From Ornithinibacillus californiensis (GTDB lineage: Bacteria > Bacillota > Bacilli > Bacillales > Amphibacillaceae): a stretch of DNA of 64,000 bases. The stretch covers positions 1-64,000 of the forward strand of contig NZ_LDUE01000007.1 in NCBI RefSeq assembly GCF_001038485.1, read 5' to 3'. The translations under genes were made by a program, and so were the position numbers. The notes beneath the pieces were generated by a model. That model was not told the DNA's origin. It did not search any database and saw only the letters and a list, made by a program, of their open reading frames with translations. Of the stretch, positions 26,549 through 35,240 are shown piece after piece (positions within the stretch are counted from its first letter, which is position 1; each line of letters opens with the position of its first letter).

Positions 26549-26564
26549 TTTTCCAACCACATTT
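26533..26564. terminator. Bidirectional terminator
   Basis: AAATGTGGTT (26533-26542) pairs with AACCACATTT (26555-26564). The left arm overlaps the thioredoxin stop codon, and the hairpin lies between it and the end of the ABC operon. Confidence 0.8.
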
Positions 26565-26568
26565 TTAT

Positions 26569-27900
26569 TTATATTTCTCTACGCATTGCTTTTAACACAT
26601 CAATTTGCGTTGCTCTTCTTGCCGGTCGCATACCAGATATAATTGTGACTACTAAACAAATAGCTACCGCAATAAGCACAAGACTCCAAGGAATAGCCGA
26701 GAATTGTAATCCTTCTGGCATTTCTTCCTGAAAGACTGATTCTAAAATTAATGGTAAACCAAAATTCACCACTACACTAGTAGCATAAGCGACAATTGTA
26801 CCAATAAGAGCACCAATAATTCCGATATAGCTACTTTCTAGTAGGAAGATTTGCTTTATTGTTTTCGGACTTGCTCCAATCGCCTTCATTATTCCAATAT
26901 CAGGAGCCCTTTCTGTTACCGCCATCGTCATTGTATTATATATCCCAATGGAAGCAATGATTAAAGCAATTGTCCCAACAAGAATTAATCCCGCTTTCGC
27001 AATAGTGAATAGCATATTAACTTGTTCCATTTCACTCACAATGGAATAGGTTGCATAATTTTCTGCTTCTAAATAATCAACAATACCTTGTACTGCTTCA
27101 AGGTTATCAGCATAGACATGTACACTATCATACGACTCGAGGTGAACGGTATCTATCACCTCAGGATCCAAACCAATTTCTCCACCTGGAGTACCCGTAA
27201 ATGCTTCTACTTGCTCAAATACTTCCTGTGAGATATACACATCCGTGTTAATCAGCCACTCCCTTGTTGGCTCTTCTAAAATACCAACAACAGTTAAAGG
27301 TATTTCTTCAAAAATATCACCCTCTTGATTCTTTGCGACTGTCATTGTAATTGTTTCACCAATTATATTATCGGAATAACGAAATTCATCCTTTATTTCT
27401 CCAGTATCTTCATCATAGACATTTTCTTCCGTTTCAGTGTGCAAATAATTAGTAAAATGATACCCAACTACAACTTCGTTTGCTTTCTCGGGTAATCGTC
27501 CTTCAGAAATCTTTAAGCCAGATGCTATTTCAGAAGGAAAATGTGTAGAAACTGCCGTAGTCTCCGCTTTGTAACCTTCTAAAAAATAGGTTGGCAATTG
27601 TCTTAATTGAATTTTTCTAGTTACAGCTTTTACATGTTCAACTTTTTCCAAAACAAGGACATCATCTATGTTTAAGGAATTATAATTTCCATCCACTTCT
27701 TTTGCATAGACATCTATTTTGGTAACAACTTGATCTTCCAGCGTTTCCTGTACAATACTTTGTTGTAAACCATAGCCAATCGATGCCAATACGATTAGAA
27801 ACGCGCAACCCATAGCGGTCGCTAGTATCGTCATAAAGGTGCGAACCCTGTTTTTCTTGATGTTTTGCCTAATAAAGCGAAACTTGTCCGTTAACCTCAT
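26569..27900 (-). CDS. ABC transporter permease, FtsX/MacB type (YtrF-like)
   Basis: This 443-residue protein has one N-terminal transmembrane helix (about 20-42), a large extracellular domain (about 45-290) and three C-terminal helices, the MacB/FtsX layout. The last cytosolic tail ERAPDIGIMKAIGASPKTIKQIFLLES is the conserved FtsX coupling region. Such mechanotransmission permeases usually transmit force or export peptides rather than form a channel. It overlaps the ATP-binding gene by four bases (ATGA). It is last in the ytr-like operon, in the position of ytrF. Confidence 0.87.
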   Translation of the reverse strand: MRLTDKFRFIRQNIKKNRVRTFMTILATAMGCAFLIVLASIGYGLQQSIVQETLEDQVVTKIDVYAKEVDGNYNSLNIDDVLVLEKVEHVKAVTRKIQLRQLPTYFLEGYKAETTAVSTHFPSEIASGLKISEGRLPEKANEVVVGYHFTNYLHTETEENVYDEDTGEIKDEFRYSDNIIGETITMTVAKNQEGDIFEEIPLTVVGILEEPTREWLINTDVYISQEVFEQVEAFTGTPGGEIGLDPEVIDTVHLESYDSVHVYADNLEAVQGIVDYLEAENYATYSIVSEMEQVNMLFTIAKAGLILVGTIALIIASIGIYNTMTMAVTERAPDIGIMKAIGASPKTIKQIFLLESSYIGIIGALIGTIVAYATSVVVNFGLPLILESVFQEEMPEGLQFSAIPWSLVLIAVAICLVVTIISGMRPARRATQIDVLKAMRREI

Positions 27901-28589
27901 ACTACGATACCACCTTCCACTAAGCTTCCATCCTTAATAGTGATTGTTCTATCTCCAATACGGGCAACCTCTTCATCATGTGTAATGATAAGGAAAGTGA
28001 TTCCTAATTCCTGATTCAGCCCCCGAATGATGTCTAGTATTTCCGCTTCTGTTTCACTATCTAAGCTGCCTGTTGGTTCATCTGCAAGGATTAGTGCTGG
28101 CTCCAGCACTAATGCTCTTGCAATACTGACCCGTTGTTGCTGACCACCCGATAACTCACTTGGGTAGTGATCCTTAAAATCTACTAATCCAACTTTTTCT
28201 AACAATCTCTCCACTTGTTGTTTTCGTTTTGTTTCACTTTCTCCTTTTAAAATTAGAGGAAGTTCAATATTTTGATAGGCTGTCATACTTGGTATCAATT
28301 GAAAGCTTTGGAAGATGAACCCGATATGATGTAATCGAAAATCAGCAAATCTAGCTTCTGATAGCTCGGTCACTCGCACACTATCAATCCAAATTTCTCC
28401 CTCTATTGGTCGGATAAACCCACTAATTAAATTTAATAATGTAGATTTTCCAGAACCACTTTTACCAACTACAGAGACAATTTCACCTTTGTTAACTTGC
28501 ATGGAGATATCCTTTAAAACAGGTACGATCGTTTTTTGTCCCTTTTTACCTAATTCGAAATGATGGCTTAATTTATTTATCTTTATCAA
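27897..28589 (-). CDS. ABC transporter ATP-binding protein (YtrE/LolD/MacB type)
   Basis: This 230-residue ATPase energises the adjacent FtsX-type permease. Walker A is GKSGSGKST (about residue 41), the signature is LSGGQQQRVSIARAL, and Walker B with catalytic Glu is LILADEPTGSLD; the switch His is in TFLIITHDEEVA. The Gln-loop segment IGFIFQSFQLIPSMTAYQNIELPL is typical of the LolD/MacB group. It is translationally coupled to the permease gene and lies 17 bases after the preceding membrane protein gene. Confidence 0.92.
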   Translation of the reverse strand: MIKINKLSHHFELGKKGQKTIVPVLKDISMQVNKGEIVSVVGKSGSGKSTLLNLISGFIRPIEGEIWIDSVRVTELSEARFADFRLHHIGFIFQSFQLIPSMTAYQNIELPLILKGESETKRKQQVERLLEKVGLVDFKDHYPSELSGGQQQRVSIARALVLEPALILADEPTGSLDSETEAEILDIIRGLNQELGITFLIITHDEEVARIGDRTITIKDGSLVEGGIVV

Positions 28590-28606
28590 AATTTCTCCTC
28601 CAATGC

Positions 28607-29896
28607 TTAGTTGATGACCATATTGTAGAATTGCAATTCATAGTTTTCGGTTTCATCATCAACATCTTTCATCACAATCTCGCCCTCATATAACAAGTCA
28701 CCGGTTGCCATGTCACCAACAATAACCTTTGCCGGATCCTTATAATTTTTGAAGCGTTCCATTACGTAAATCTTATCTTCATTCATTTTCACTTGTGTTG
28801 CATCGCTGATATCTAATTCATCCCAGTTAAAAACAATATCCGATCCCACAGAAAAGTCATCTAAGCGTATGTCTAGTACCTTCAGTTTCCCCTCTATTAC
28901 ATAGGTAATATAGGCATGCGAATCATTCATATGTCCAGTAACATCATCTGTAGATAGCAATTCATTTCTGTGTATATCACTTAAATTGATTGGATTGAAT
29001 TCTTCCGTTTCTAAATTGTATAAGAAGAAAGCTCTATCAGTAACTCCCCATCCCGCTTCTACAACACCATCTTCGTTATGAGATTCTTGAGAAACTGATT
29101 CCGGCTTTTTGTTCTCACTCTTTTGTAGTAAAAGGTATTTTTGTTCAGATATATCACGATAGTCATTTAATAAACTAATATCCGTCCAACCATCCCAGTC
29201 CCCCTCTTCGTTGTTTTCCACCGCAAGAAGAGTATCATCTCCTGTTATCTTATTTGTTGAAAGATCAATGGTATAAACCATTAATTCATATACATGTTGT
29301 TCGTTATGATAGTAGCCAATATCTGTCACTACTTTTAGTTCCCCATTAACTAATTGAACATCCATTACTTGGACATCACTATAATCTGCCTGACCTGGCA
29401 CCTTGATTTTAAAAGCATTAGATTTATTTGTAGTCTTATTTAAAACATCTACCTCGAAGAAATAGTCGTGATGGTAAATTGTGTTGAATCTCTCTGTTGC
29501 GACATCTACGCCTACATAAGCAAGATATTCCTCATTATCAAAGTAGGATGAAGGACTCATCCATTTATTTCTCATAAAATTACGATATTCATCTTTAAAA
29601 CTTGCTACTTCATTTGGCGGAAAAGTAGCTTCCAAATACTCGAAATAGGATAGCTTTTCTCGATAAGTTGAACCTTCATCCGTAACCATTACAGCACTGG
29701 AGTAATTACTCTGATCATAATAATCTCCACTGATTTGAATATTTTTAATAACTGATTCATCACCACTTATTGTTTTCAGTTCTAACTCAGGAAATTGATT
29801 TGCTACTACTAAAGATGTTTGGATAAAGTAGGCAATTAACACAACGATAATTACAATTGTTAACGTAATAAGCTTCCAAAATCGTTTTACTAGCAT
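28607..29896 (-). CDS. Membrane-anchored extracellular protein of the ytr-like operon
   Basis: This 429-residue protein has one N-terminal transmembrane anchor (about residues 8-28) and an extracellular region rich in repeating beta-strand patterns with conserved Tyr/Asp turns (VQLVNGELKVVTDIGYYHNE, EGKLKVLDIRLDDF, NEDKIYVMERF). This could be a beta-propeller; that is inference from periodicity. I do not recognise the family. In place of this gene B. subtilis ytr has further permease subunits, so this may be an extracytoplasmic sensor or substrate-handling partner of the transporter. Confidence 0.6.
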   Translation of the reverse strand: MLVKRFWKLITLTIVIIVVLIAYFIQTSLVVANQFPELELKTISGDESVIKNIQISGDYYDQSNYSSAVMVTDEGSTYREKLSYFEYLEATFPPNEVASFKDEYRNFMRNKWMSPSSYFDNEEYLAYVGVDVATERFNTIYHHDYFFEVDVLNKTTNKSNAFKIKVPGQADYSDVQVMDVQLVNGELKVVTDIGYYHNEQHVYELMVYTIDLSTNKITGDDTLLAVENNEEGDWDGWTDISLLNDYRDISEQKYLLLQKSENKKPESVSQESHNEDGVVEAGWGVTDRAFFLYNLETEEFNPINLSDIHRNELLSTDDVTGHMNDSHAYITYVIEGKLKVLDIRLDDFSVGSDIVFNWDELDISDATQVKMNEDKIYVMERFKNYKDPAKVIVGDMATGDLLYEGEIVMKDVDDETENYELQFYNMVIN

Positions 29897-29900
29897 TACA

Positions 29901-30731
29901 TCACACCCTTATCTTCTTATTCAGTAAGTAATTACTCATCCAAATGGACCCAGCAATGACGATTAATCCAGAAATTAACATTAAGATAAATAACTCTGTT
30001 GGATAGAAAAAGTGATTCAGAATTGTCTCGTGTAATAGAATTGGTAAGAAAAACACGATTAAGGCAATCCCAGAAAACAACACACCTAAGATAATTCCTT
30101 TCCAACGAAAGCTTCTTTCGAATAATATCCCTGTGAAAACTACAATTACTGCCATAAATCCGATTCCATAGTTAATGAAAAACTGAATAAACGAAACAGG
30201 ATATAAAACTCGTAAATAGTCAAAACCGTTGATTATTTCATTTATTGTTAGATCCTCTCTAAATGTGTTTGGAACAATCATTTTCATTAACTCATTTTCA
30301 ATTGTTAAGAATACAAGTTGAATGGAGATTAGTCCTAGTACCATCAAAAATATTGCTGTTGCTTTTGCTAGAAAAACGTTTAGTCTAGCCGTTGGTAGCA
30401 TAAATAGGCGATAGGCAAACGTGTTTTTGCCTAACCAATCTCTATACCAGATGAAAAACACATAAATTAATAGGGAGGCAATACAGAGTAGAATAGGTGC
30501 AGAGAACCAAAACCCCCTTGTAATAAAGTCAAAAGAAAACAATCCCCAACCATTTATAGCCTCTTCAACTGTGCTTCCAGAAGATAGTTGCTCATTGATT
30601 TCTCCCAGATAATTATTGGCTGTCCATACAACACTTAATGTTTGCATTACCAATGTAATCCCAATCAACACCAAATACATTTTGAAAAAACGACTCAACT
30701 CAAAGTTGGTCAATTTTAGATAACTCATCAT
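29901..30731 (-). CDS. ABC transporter permease of the ytr-like operon (YtrC/D position)
   Basis: This 276-residue integral membrane protein has six predicted helices (about 15-33, 70-92, 108-130, 180-200, 212-235, 245-265). No FtsX-type extracellular domain is present. Its gene overlaps the YtrB-like ATPase gene by four bases, so the two should form one transporter. Sequence is poorly conserved, as is usual for ABC-2-like permeases. In B. subtilis two permease genes occupy this place; here there is one. Confidence 0.78.
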   Translation of the reverse strand: MMSYLKLTNFELSRFFKMYLVLIGITLVMQTLSVVWTANNYLGEINEQLSSGSTVEEAINGWGLFSFDFITRGFWFSAPILLCIASLLIYVFFIWYRDWLGKNTFAYRLFMLPTARLNVFLAKATAIFLMVLGLISIQLVFLTIENELMKMIVPNTFREDLTINEIINGFDYLRVLYPVSFIQFFINYGIGFMAVIVVFTGILFERSFRWKGIILGVLFSGIALIVFFLPILLHETILNHFFYPTELFILMLISGLIVIAGSIWMSNYLLNKKIRV

Positions 30732-31417
30732 GCATGGTACACCTCTCTCATTACATCAATTATTGATTTACCCTCTGTTTCCCGTACCTCTTCAGCATTA
30801 AATTCTCGTAATACTACACCATCATTTAAGAGGACTGCTTTATCAATTAGATGTTCAATATCATTTATTTCATGCGTGGTAATGATTACTCCCCGGTCTT
30901 CTACTAAATGGCTTGTAAACACTTCCGCTATTTGCTCTCTACTGAAAATATCAATACCAGAAAATGGCTCATCCATAAGTAGGTAATCGACATCTAATGC
31001 CAATCCAAGTAACATGTTCACCTTTGCTGTATTTCCCTTGGATAACGATGAAATGCGCTCATTTGCATCTAGCTTAAAGAATGACAATAATTCGTCCGCA
31101 CGCGTTTGATTCCAAGCATTATAAAAATCAGCCATGAACGTCATTGCATCGGAAATTTTCATGCTTGGTAGCATAGTAATCGCATCAGGTATAAACGTAA
31201 TTTTTTCATAGCTATCTTTGTTTATCTTGTTACCATCAATTAAAATTTCACCGCTATTAATCGGAGTGAGATTCATAATCGCATTTAATACAGTTGTTTT
31301 CCCCACACCATTTATTCCGATAAGACAAGTAATTTCACCCTTATTTGCTGTAAAGGAAACACCATTTAACACTTTTTTTCTTCCAAACTTTTTCGTTATA
31401 TCTTTCACTTCAATCAT
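30728..31417 (-). CDS. ABC transporter ATP-binding protein (YtrB-like)
   Basis: This 229-residue ATPase shows Walker A GINGVGKTT (about residue 35), an atypical signature LSSLSKGNTAKVNMLLGLAL in place of LSGGQ, and Walker B YLLMDEPFSGID, followed by the switch His in VIITTHEIND. The degenerate signature is normal for the YtrB/BcrA-like drug-responsive group. It overlaps the regulator gene by four bases and the permease gene by four, so three genes are coupled translationally. Confidence 0.9.
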   Translation of the reverse strand: MIEVKDITKKFGRKKVLNGVSFTANKGEITCLIGINGVGKTTVLNAIMNLTPINSGEILIDGNKINKDSYEKITFIPDAITMLPSMKISDAMTFMADFYNAWNQTRADELLSFFKLDANERISSLSKGNTAKVNMLLGLALDVDYLLMDEPFSGIDIFSREQIAEVFTSHLVEDRGVIITTHEINDIEHLIDKAVLLNDGVVLREFNAEEVRETEGKSIIDVMREVYHA

Positions 31418-31803
31418 GCGTCACCCTCCTGTCCATCCTTTGCTTTATCAAAATTATCCTTCACTAAATCCAGTGCTTCATCTAATGGAACATTGATAGA
31501 TTGAACAGAAGCGATAAACGTGTTCACGGCTTCTAGAATCAATTCCTCACGTACAGTCTTAATGACAGCTTCATCCCTTGTAATACGACTCGGTAAATTT
31601 CTCTCGGTAAATATCAACCCTTGTTCCTCCATTTCCTTATAGGCCCTTTGTGCTGTATTTGGATTAATTTTCAATTGGTTCGCTAATTCACGTCGAGACG
31701 GAATTTCCTGACCAGGTTCAAATAGTCCCGTTGCAATCTGTTCTTTAAAATGCTGTATCACTTGAACATAGACAGGGTCACGATTGTTAAACTTTATATT
31801 CAT
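31414..31803 (-). CDS. ytrA: GntR-family repressor (YtrA-like)
   Basis: This 129-residue regulator has an N-terminal winged helix-turn-helix (DPVYVQVIQHFKEQIATGLF, then IPSRRELANQLKINPNTAQRAYKEME) and a short helical C-terminal dimerisation tail typical of the YtrA subfamily, not a large effector domain. In B. subtilis YtrA represses an ABC operon induced by cell-wall antibiotics. The start ATG at 31803 follows GGGAG at nine bases; longer frames lack a ribosome binding site. It heads a six-gene operon and a matching palindromic operator lies on its own promoter. Confidence 0.88.
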   Translation of the reverse strand: MNIKFNNRDPVYVQVIQHFKEQIATGLFEPGQEIPSRRELANQLKINPNTAQRAYKEMEEQGLIFTERNLPSRITRDEAVIKTVREELILEAVNTFIASVQSINVPLDEALDLVKDNFDKAKDGQEGDA

Positions 31804-31911
31804 AGTCACAACTCCCAGTTTTCTTAATGATTCATTTCGAACCACTGTATTAACCACCTAATACACCACCCACAAAAAAATATGTACTAAGCACTTAATA
31901 CACCATCTGTA

Positions 31912-31933
31912 GTGTATTATATGATTAATACAC
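31912..31933. promoter_or_regulatory. YtrA-type operator
   Basis: A perfect inverted repeat GTGTATTA-N6-TAATACAC. It keeps the GTGTA...TACAC pattern reported for the B. subtilis YtrA operator, with 12 rather than 13 bases between the cores. A further TAATACAC half-site lies at 31896-31903 and pairs with the first arm across 8 bases. Confidence 0.75.
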
Positions 31934-31945
31934 CACTCGTGTCAA
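31916..31945 (-). promoter_or_regulatory. Consensus promoter of the ytr-like operon
   Basis: On the minus strand a perfect TTGACA (31945-31940) and perfect TATAAT (31921-31916) are separated by 18 bases. The operator covers the -10 and most of the spacer. The predicted leader to the ytrA start is about 105 bases. Confidence 0.85.
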
Positions 31946-32005
31946 CATAGTTTTGGTTTTTCTCAAATAAGTATAGGAAAAAAAGGTTAATTATATACTG
32001 AGCGG

Positions 32006-32179
32006 GCCGAATACACGGAGACTCCCGCGGGAGAAGTGGCCAGGGTGAGACCCCACGATGCACCTGCGTCTACTAGTATCGCTACGAAGCAGGCTTCCTC
32101 GGTGCAAGGCAGCGAAGGAGCCTATTCAAGTAGCAGCCTGGCTCACCGGTCACCCGCAGGAAAGCGGAGTGTATTCGGC
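32006..32179. repeat. Palindromic intergenic element, copy 4 (with internal module)
   Basis: Arms GCCGAATACAC (32006-32016) and GTGTATTCGGC (32169-32179) differ in sequence from the other copies but still pair perfectly. Core blocks GGAGACTCCCGCGGGAG and GGTGAGACCCCA are present, and the internal module (32057-32141) is nearly the same as that in copy 3. The open frame inside is not a gene. Confidence 0.83.
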
Positions 32180-32296
32180 ACGCGGATTCGGCTAGGAGCA
32201 AACTCTAGCACTTATTTCCGCAAAGTCACCTATCATGAAAGAAACACTAGAAGGTGATATGATTAATACGAGAAAAAACAATAAAGAGGGTAAACA

Positions 32297-33052
32297 ATGA
32301 AGCTAGTATCATGGAATGTAAACGGGCTACGCGCCTGTGTCCGAAAAGGATTTTTAGATTATTTTAACGAAATAGATGCAGATATTTTTTGTGTACAAGA
32401 AACAAAACTCCAACAAGGTCAAATAGAATTAGATTTGGATGGCTATCATCAATATTGGAACTATGCCGAACGCAAAGGTTACTCAGGGACTGCCGTTTTT
32501 ACAAAAGAAAAACCAATTTCAGTATCGTACGGACTTGGTGAAGAAGAATCTCAGCCTGAGGGACGTATCATTACGATGGAATTTGAGGATTTTTATCTTA
32601 TTAATGTTTATACCCCTAATTCCCAACGTGATTTAGCTAGACTAGATGTGCGTTTGGAATGGGAGGATGCTCTGTATGAACATATCCTTGCTCACGATGA
32701 AATAAAACCTGTTGTGTTATGTGGTGACCTCAATGTGGCCCACCATGAAATTGATATTAGAAATTATAAAACGAATTATGGCAACTCAGGGTTTACGGAA
32801 GAAGAACGTGGAAAAATGACACGTTTTCTGGAAGTTGGATTTATCGATACCCTCCGTTACTTTCACCCCGATAAAGAGGGGATTTACACGTGGTGGAGCT
32901 ACATGAAGACCGTACGAGAGCGTAATATTGGGTGGAGAATTGACTATTTTATCGTTTCTGAGCGATTAAAGGATTCCTTAATTGACTCCCAAGCTCATAC
33001 AACGGTTCTCGGCAGTGACCACTGCCCAATTGTATTAGACATACAATTATAA
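32297..33052 (+). CDS. exoA: Exodeoxyribonuclease III / AP endonuclease
   Basis: This 251-residue exonuclease/endonuclease/phosphatase-fold enzyme cleaves abasic sites in base excision repair. Motifs present in order: SWNVNGLRAC (start), QETKLQQGQ (metal-binding Glu), NVYTPNSQRDLARLDVR, CGDLNVAHHEID (catalytic Asp/Asn), TWWSYM, WRIDYFIVS and the final SDHCPIVLDI (catalytic Asp-His). Length is normal. ATG follows AGAGGG. It lies 32 bases before selD. Confidence 0.95.
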   Translation: MKLVSWNVNGLRACVRKGFLDYFNEIDADIFCVQETKLQQGQIELDLDGYHQYWNYAERKGYSGTAVFTKEKPISVSYGLGEEESQPEGRIITMEFEDFYLINVYTPNSQRDLARLDVRLEWEDALYEHILAHDEIKPVVLCGDLNVAHHEIDIRNYKTNYGNSGFTEEERGKMTRFLEVGFIDTLRYFHPDKEGIYTWWSYMKTVRERNIGWRIDYFIVSERLKDSLIDSQAHTTVLGSDHCPIVLDIQL

Positions 33053-33084
33053 GGTAACTGACCTTAAGAGAAAGGATTGGTAAA

Positions 33085-34128
33085 ATGGATAACCAAGTGA
33101 AACTTACTGCTTTATCTTCTAAAGGAGGATGTGGGTGTAAAATTGGCCCAGCCGATTTATCGCAAGTATTGAAAAACCTTCCAACACCTACCATGGATCC
33201 AAATCTGTTAGTAGGACTGGATACTAGTGATGATGCTGGCGTTTACAAATTAACAGATGATATTGCTATGGTACAAACGTTGGATTTCTTCACTCCTATT
33301 GTTGATAATCCATATGATTTTGGCCAAGTGGCAGCAGCAAATGCGATTAGTGATGTTTACGCAATGGGCGGAAAACCGTTAACCGCACTTAATATTGTTG
33401 CATTTCCAATAGCAACCTTAGACAAAAATATCTTATCTGAAATTTTACGGGGTGCCGGAGACAAATTAAAAGAAGCCAATGTAACGCTCGTTGGTGGGCA
33501 CTCGATTGATGACAAAGAGCCAAAATTCGGGTTAGCAGTCACAGGTATTGTCCATCCTGATAAAGTGAGAACAAATGCTGGTGCAAAACCAGGTGATAAA
33601 TTAATTCTTACCAAACCAATTGGTGTAGGAATCATGACGACTTCACTGAAAAACGGCTTGTTATCAGACGAGGAAGTTAAACGAGTAACATCTGTGATGA
33701 CAACGTTAAATGAAACCGCTGCAGAAGTGATGGAGAACTTCAATGTCCATGCCACTACCGATGTAACTGGATTTGGTTTACTCGGCCATAGTTCTGAAAT
33801 GGCTATTGGTAGTCAAGTTGGCATTACAATTTACAATGATCAAGTCCCAGTTCTACCACGAGTGCGTGAACTAGCCGAATCTGGTTCCATGCCTGGTGGT
33901 ACGAAAAATAACTATAAGCACGTTGAAGATGTGGTTGTCTTTCCAGAGGAAATGGACTCTATTGACAGACATATCTTATGTGATGCAGTGACCTCTGGTG
34001 GCCTGCTAATCTCTGTAAGTGATGAAGAAGCTAACCAACTACTAGCTGAATTACAAGCAAAAGGTGTAGAAGCCAACATGATTGGTGAAGTTACAGAAGA
34101 AAACAAAGGAAAAATTACTGTTCTTTAA
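33085..34128 (+). CDS. selD: Selenide, water dikinase
   Basis: SelD makes selenophosphate from selenide and ATP. The 347-residue protein has GGCGCKI near the N-terminus with C16 as the catalytic residue (the Cys, not selenocysteine, form) and K19 after it. Further conserved segments are GLDTSDDAGVYKL, VQTLDFFTPIVDNPYDFGQVAAANAISDVYAMGG and LVGGHSIDDKEPKFGLAV. It is followed 18 bases later by mnmH, so selenophosphate here most likely feeds tRNA modification. No selenocysteine machinery (selA, selB, selC) is in the window. Confidence 0.96.
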   Translation: MDNQVKLTALSSKGGCGCKIGPADLSQVLKNLPTPTMDPNLLVGLDTSDDAGVYKLTDDIAMVQTLDFFTPIVDNPYDFGQVAAANAISDVYAMGGKPLTALNIVAFPIATLDKNILSEILRGAGDKLKEANVTLVGGHSIDDKEPKFGLAVTGIVHPDKVRTNAGAKPGDKLILTKPIGVGIMTTSLKNGLLSDEEVKRVTSVMTTLNETAAEVMENFNVHATTDVTGFGLLGHSSEMAIGSQVGITIYNDQVPVLPRVRELAESGSMPGGTKNNYKHVEDVVVFPEEMDSIDRHILCDAVTSGGLLISVSDEEANQLLAELQAKGVEANMIGEVTEENKGKITVL

Positions 34129-34145
34129 GATTAGAAGGTGTAGCT

Positions 34146-35204
34146 ATGTTTCAAGATATTTCTTTACCTGAGTTATTAGAAAAACGAAATCAACAAAACC
34201 ATACATTAGTGGATGTTCGTTCACCAAAGGAATTCCATGAAGGGACTATTCCCGGTAGTATAAATATTCCTATATTTACGGATGATGAGCGAGCAGAGGT
34301 TGGGACTATTTATAAACAAGTTGGACCGGAAGCAGCTAAGGATCGTGGATTAGAGATTTTCTCTAAAAAACTACCGACATATATCCGTGAATTTAAACAG
34401 ATAAATACACCGATCACCGTCTTTTGCTGGCGAGGTGGGATGAGAAGCAAAACGGCCGCAGCAGTTGTTAATTTAATGGGAATAGAAGCAAATCGTTTGA
34501 GTGGTGGAATTCGCACCTATCGAAATTTCGTTATAGATGTGCTTAAAAAAGAATCCTTTAAACCAGAATTTATTGTTTTAAACGGTTTTACAGGTACTGG
34601 AAAGACAGCTATTCTAAAAAAATTAGCTGAGAACGACTTCCCCGTCATGGACTTTGAAAAAATGGCTGGACATCGAGGCTCTATTTTTGGCCATATCGGA
34701 CTAATTCCAAGTAACCAAAAACGATTTGACTCATTATTAGTAGAAAAAACCTTGAAATTTGAAAAAGAACCTTACGTTTTTGTAGAGGGGGAAAGTAAAC
34801 GAATTGGTAGAGTTATCATTCCAGACTTCATCTATAAGAAGAAGGAAACAGGGTTGCAGCTTATTATTCAAATACCAATGGAAGAACGTGTGCGGAATAT
34901 ATTAGATGATTATCAACCATGGAATGACCCTAGCAAGTTTGACGAGGCATTCAAGATCATAAAAAAACGGATCCACACCCCCATCGCAAAAGAAGTCGAG
35001 GAATTTCTAAAACAACAAAATTACCATGAAGCAACAAGACTTCTATTAGAAGGATATTACGACCCAAGATATATACACTCATCTAATAATTTCCTAGGAG
35101 AAAAAGAAATAATCACAGCCTCGAATGTAGAAGATGCATATCAAAAGATATTATTAACCCTTAAAAATAGAGGAATCTTTACACATAGACAATTTATAAG
35201 TTAA
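34146..35204 (+). CDS. mnmH: tRNA 2-selenouridine synthase
   Basis: MnmH replaces the sulfur of 2-thiouridine at the tRNA wobble position with selenium from selenophosphate, through a geranylated intermediate. The 352-residue protein has an N-terminal rhodanese domain (about 5-130) with catalytic C94 in FCWRGGMRSKT and a C-terminal P-loop domain with GFTGTGKT (147-154). It is co-transcribed with selD and ends at a strong terminator. Presence of both suggests selenium use confined to tRNA, at least in this locus. Confidence 0.94.
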   Translation: MFQDISLPELLEKRNQQNHTLVDVRSPKEFHEGTIPGSINIPIFTDDERAEVGTIYKQVGPEAAKDRGLEIFSKKLPTYIREFKQINTPITVFCWRGGMRSKTAAAVVNLMGIEANRLSGGIRTYRNFVIDVLKKESFKPEFIVLNGFTGTGKTAILKKLAENDFPVMDFEKMAGHRGSIFGHIGLIPSNQKRFDSLLVEKTLKFEKEPYVFVEGESKRIGRVIIPDFIYKKKETGLQLIIQIPMEERVRNILDDYQPWNDPSKFDEAFKIIKKRIHTPIAKEVEEFLKQQNYHEATRLLLEGYYDPRYIHSSNNFLGEKEIITASNVEDAYQKILLTLKNRGIFTHRQFIS

Positions 35205-35236
35205 AAGAAGGTAGCCAATCTCTAGGCTACCTTCTT
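35205..35236. terminator. Bidirectional terminator after mnmH
   Basis: A perfect 12-bp stem AAGAAGGTAGCC (35205-35216) with GGCTACCTTCTT (35225-35236), between convergent mnmH and the MBL gene. Confidence 0.88.
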
Positions 35237-35240
35237 CCTG

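Noticed and set aside
32036-32257. Open frame over palindromic element copy 4
   Set aside because: Same repeat-derived peptide as in copy 3, with no ribosome binding site.
33085-34128. Selenocysteine codon in selD
   Set aside because: The active-site position reads Cys and no in-frame UGA occurs in the gene.
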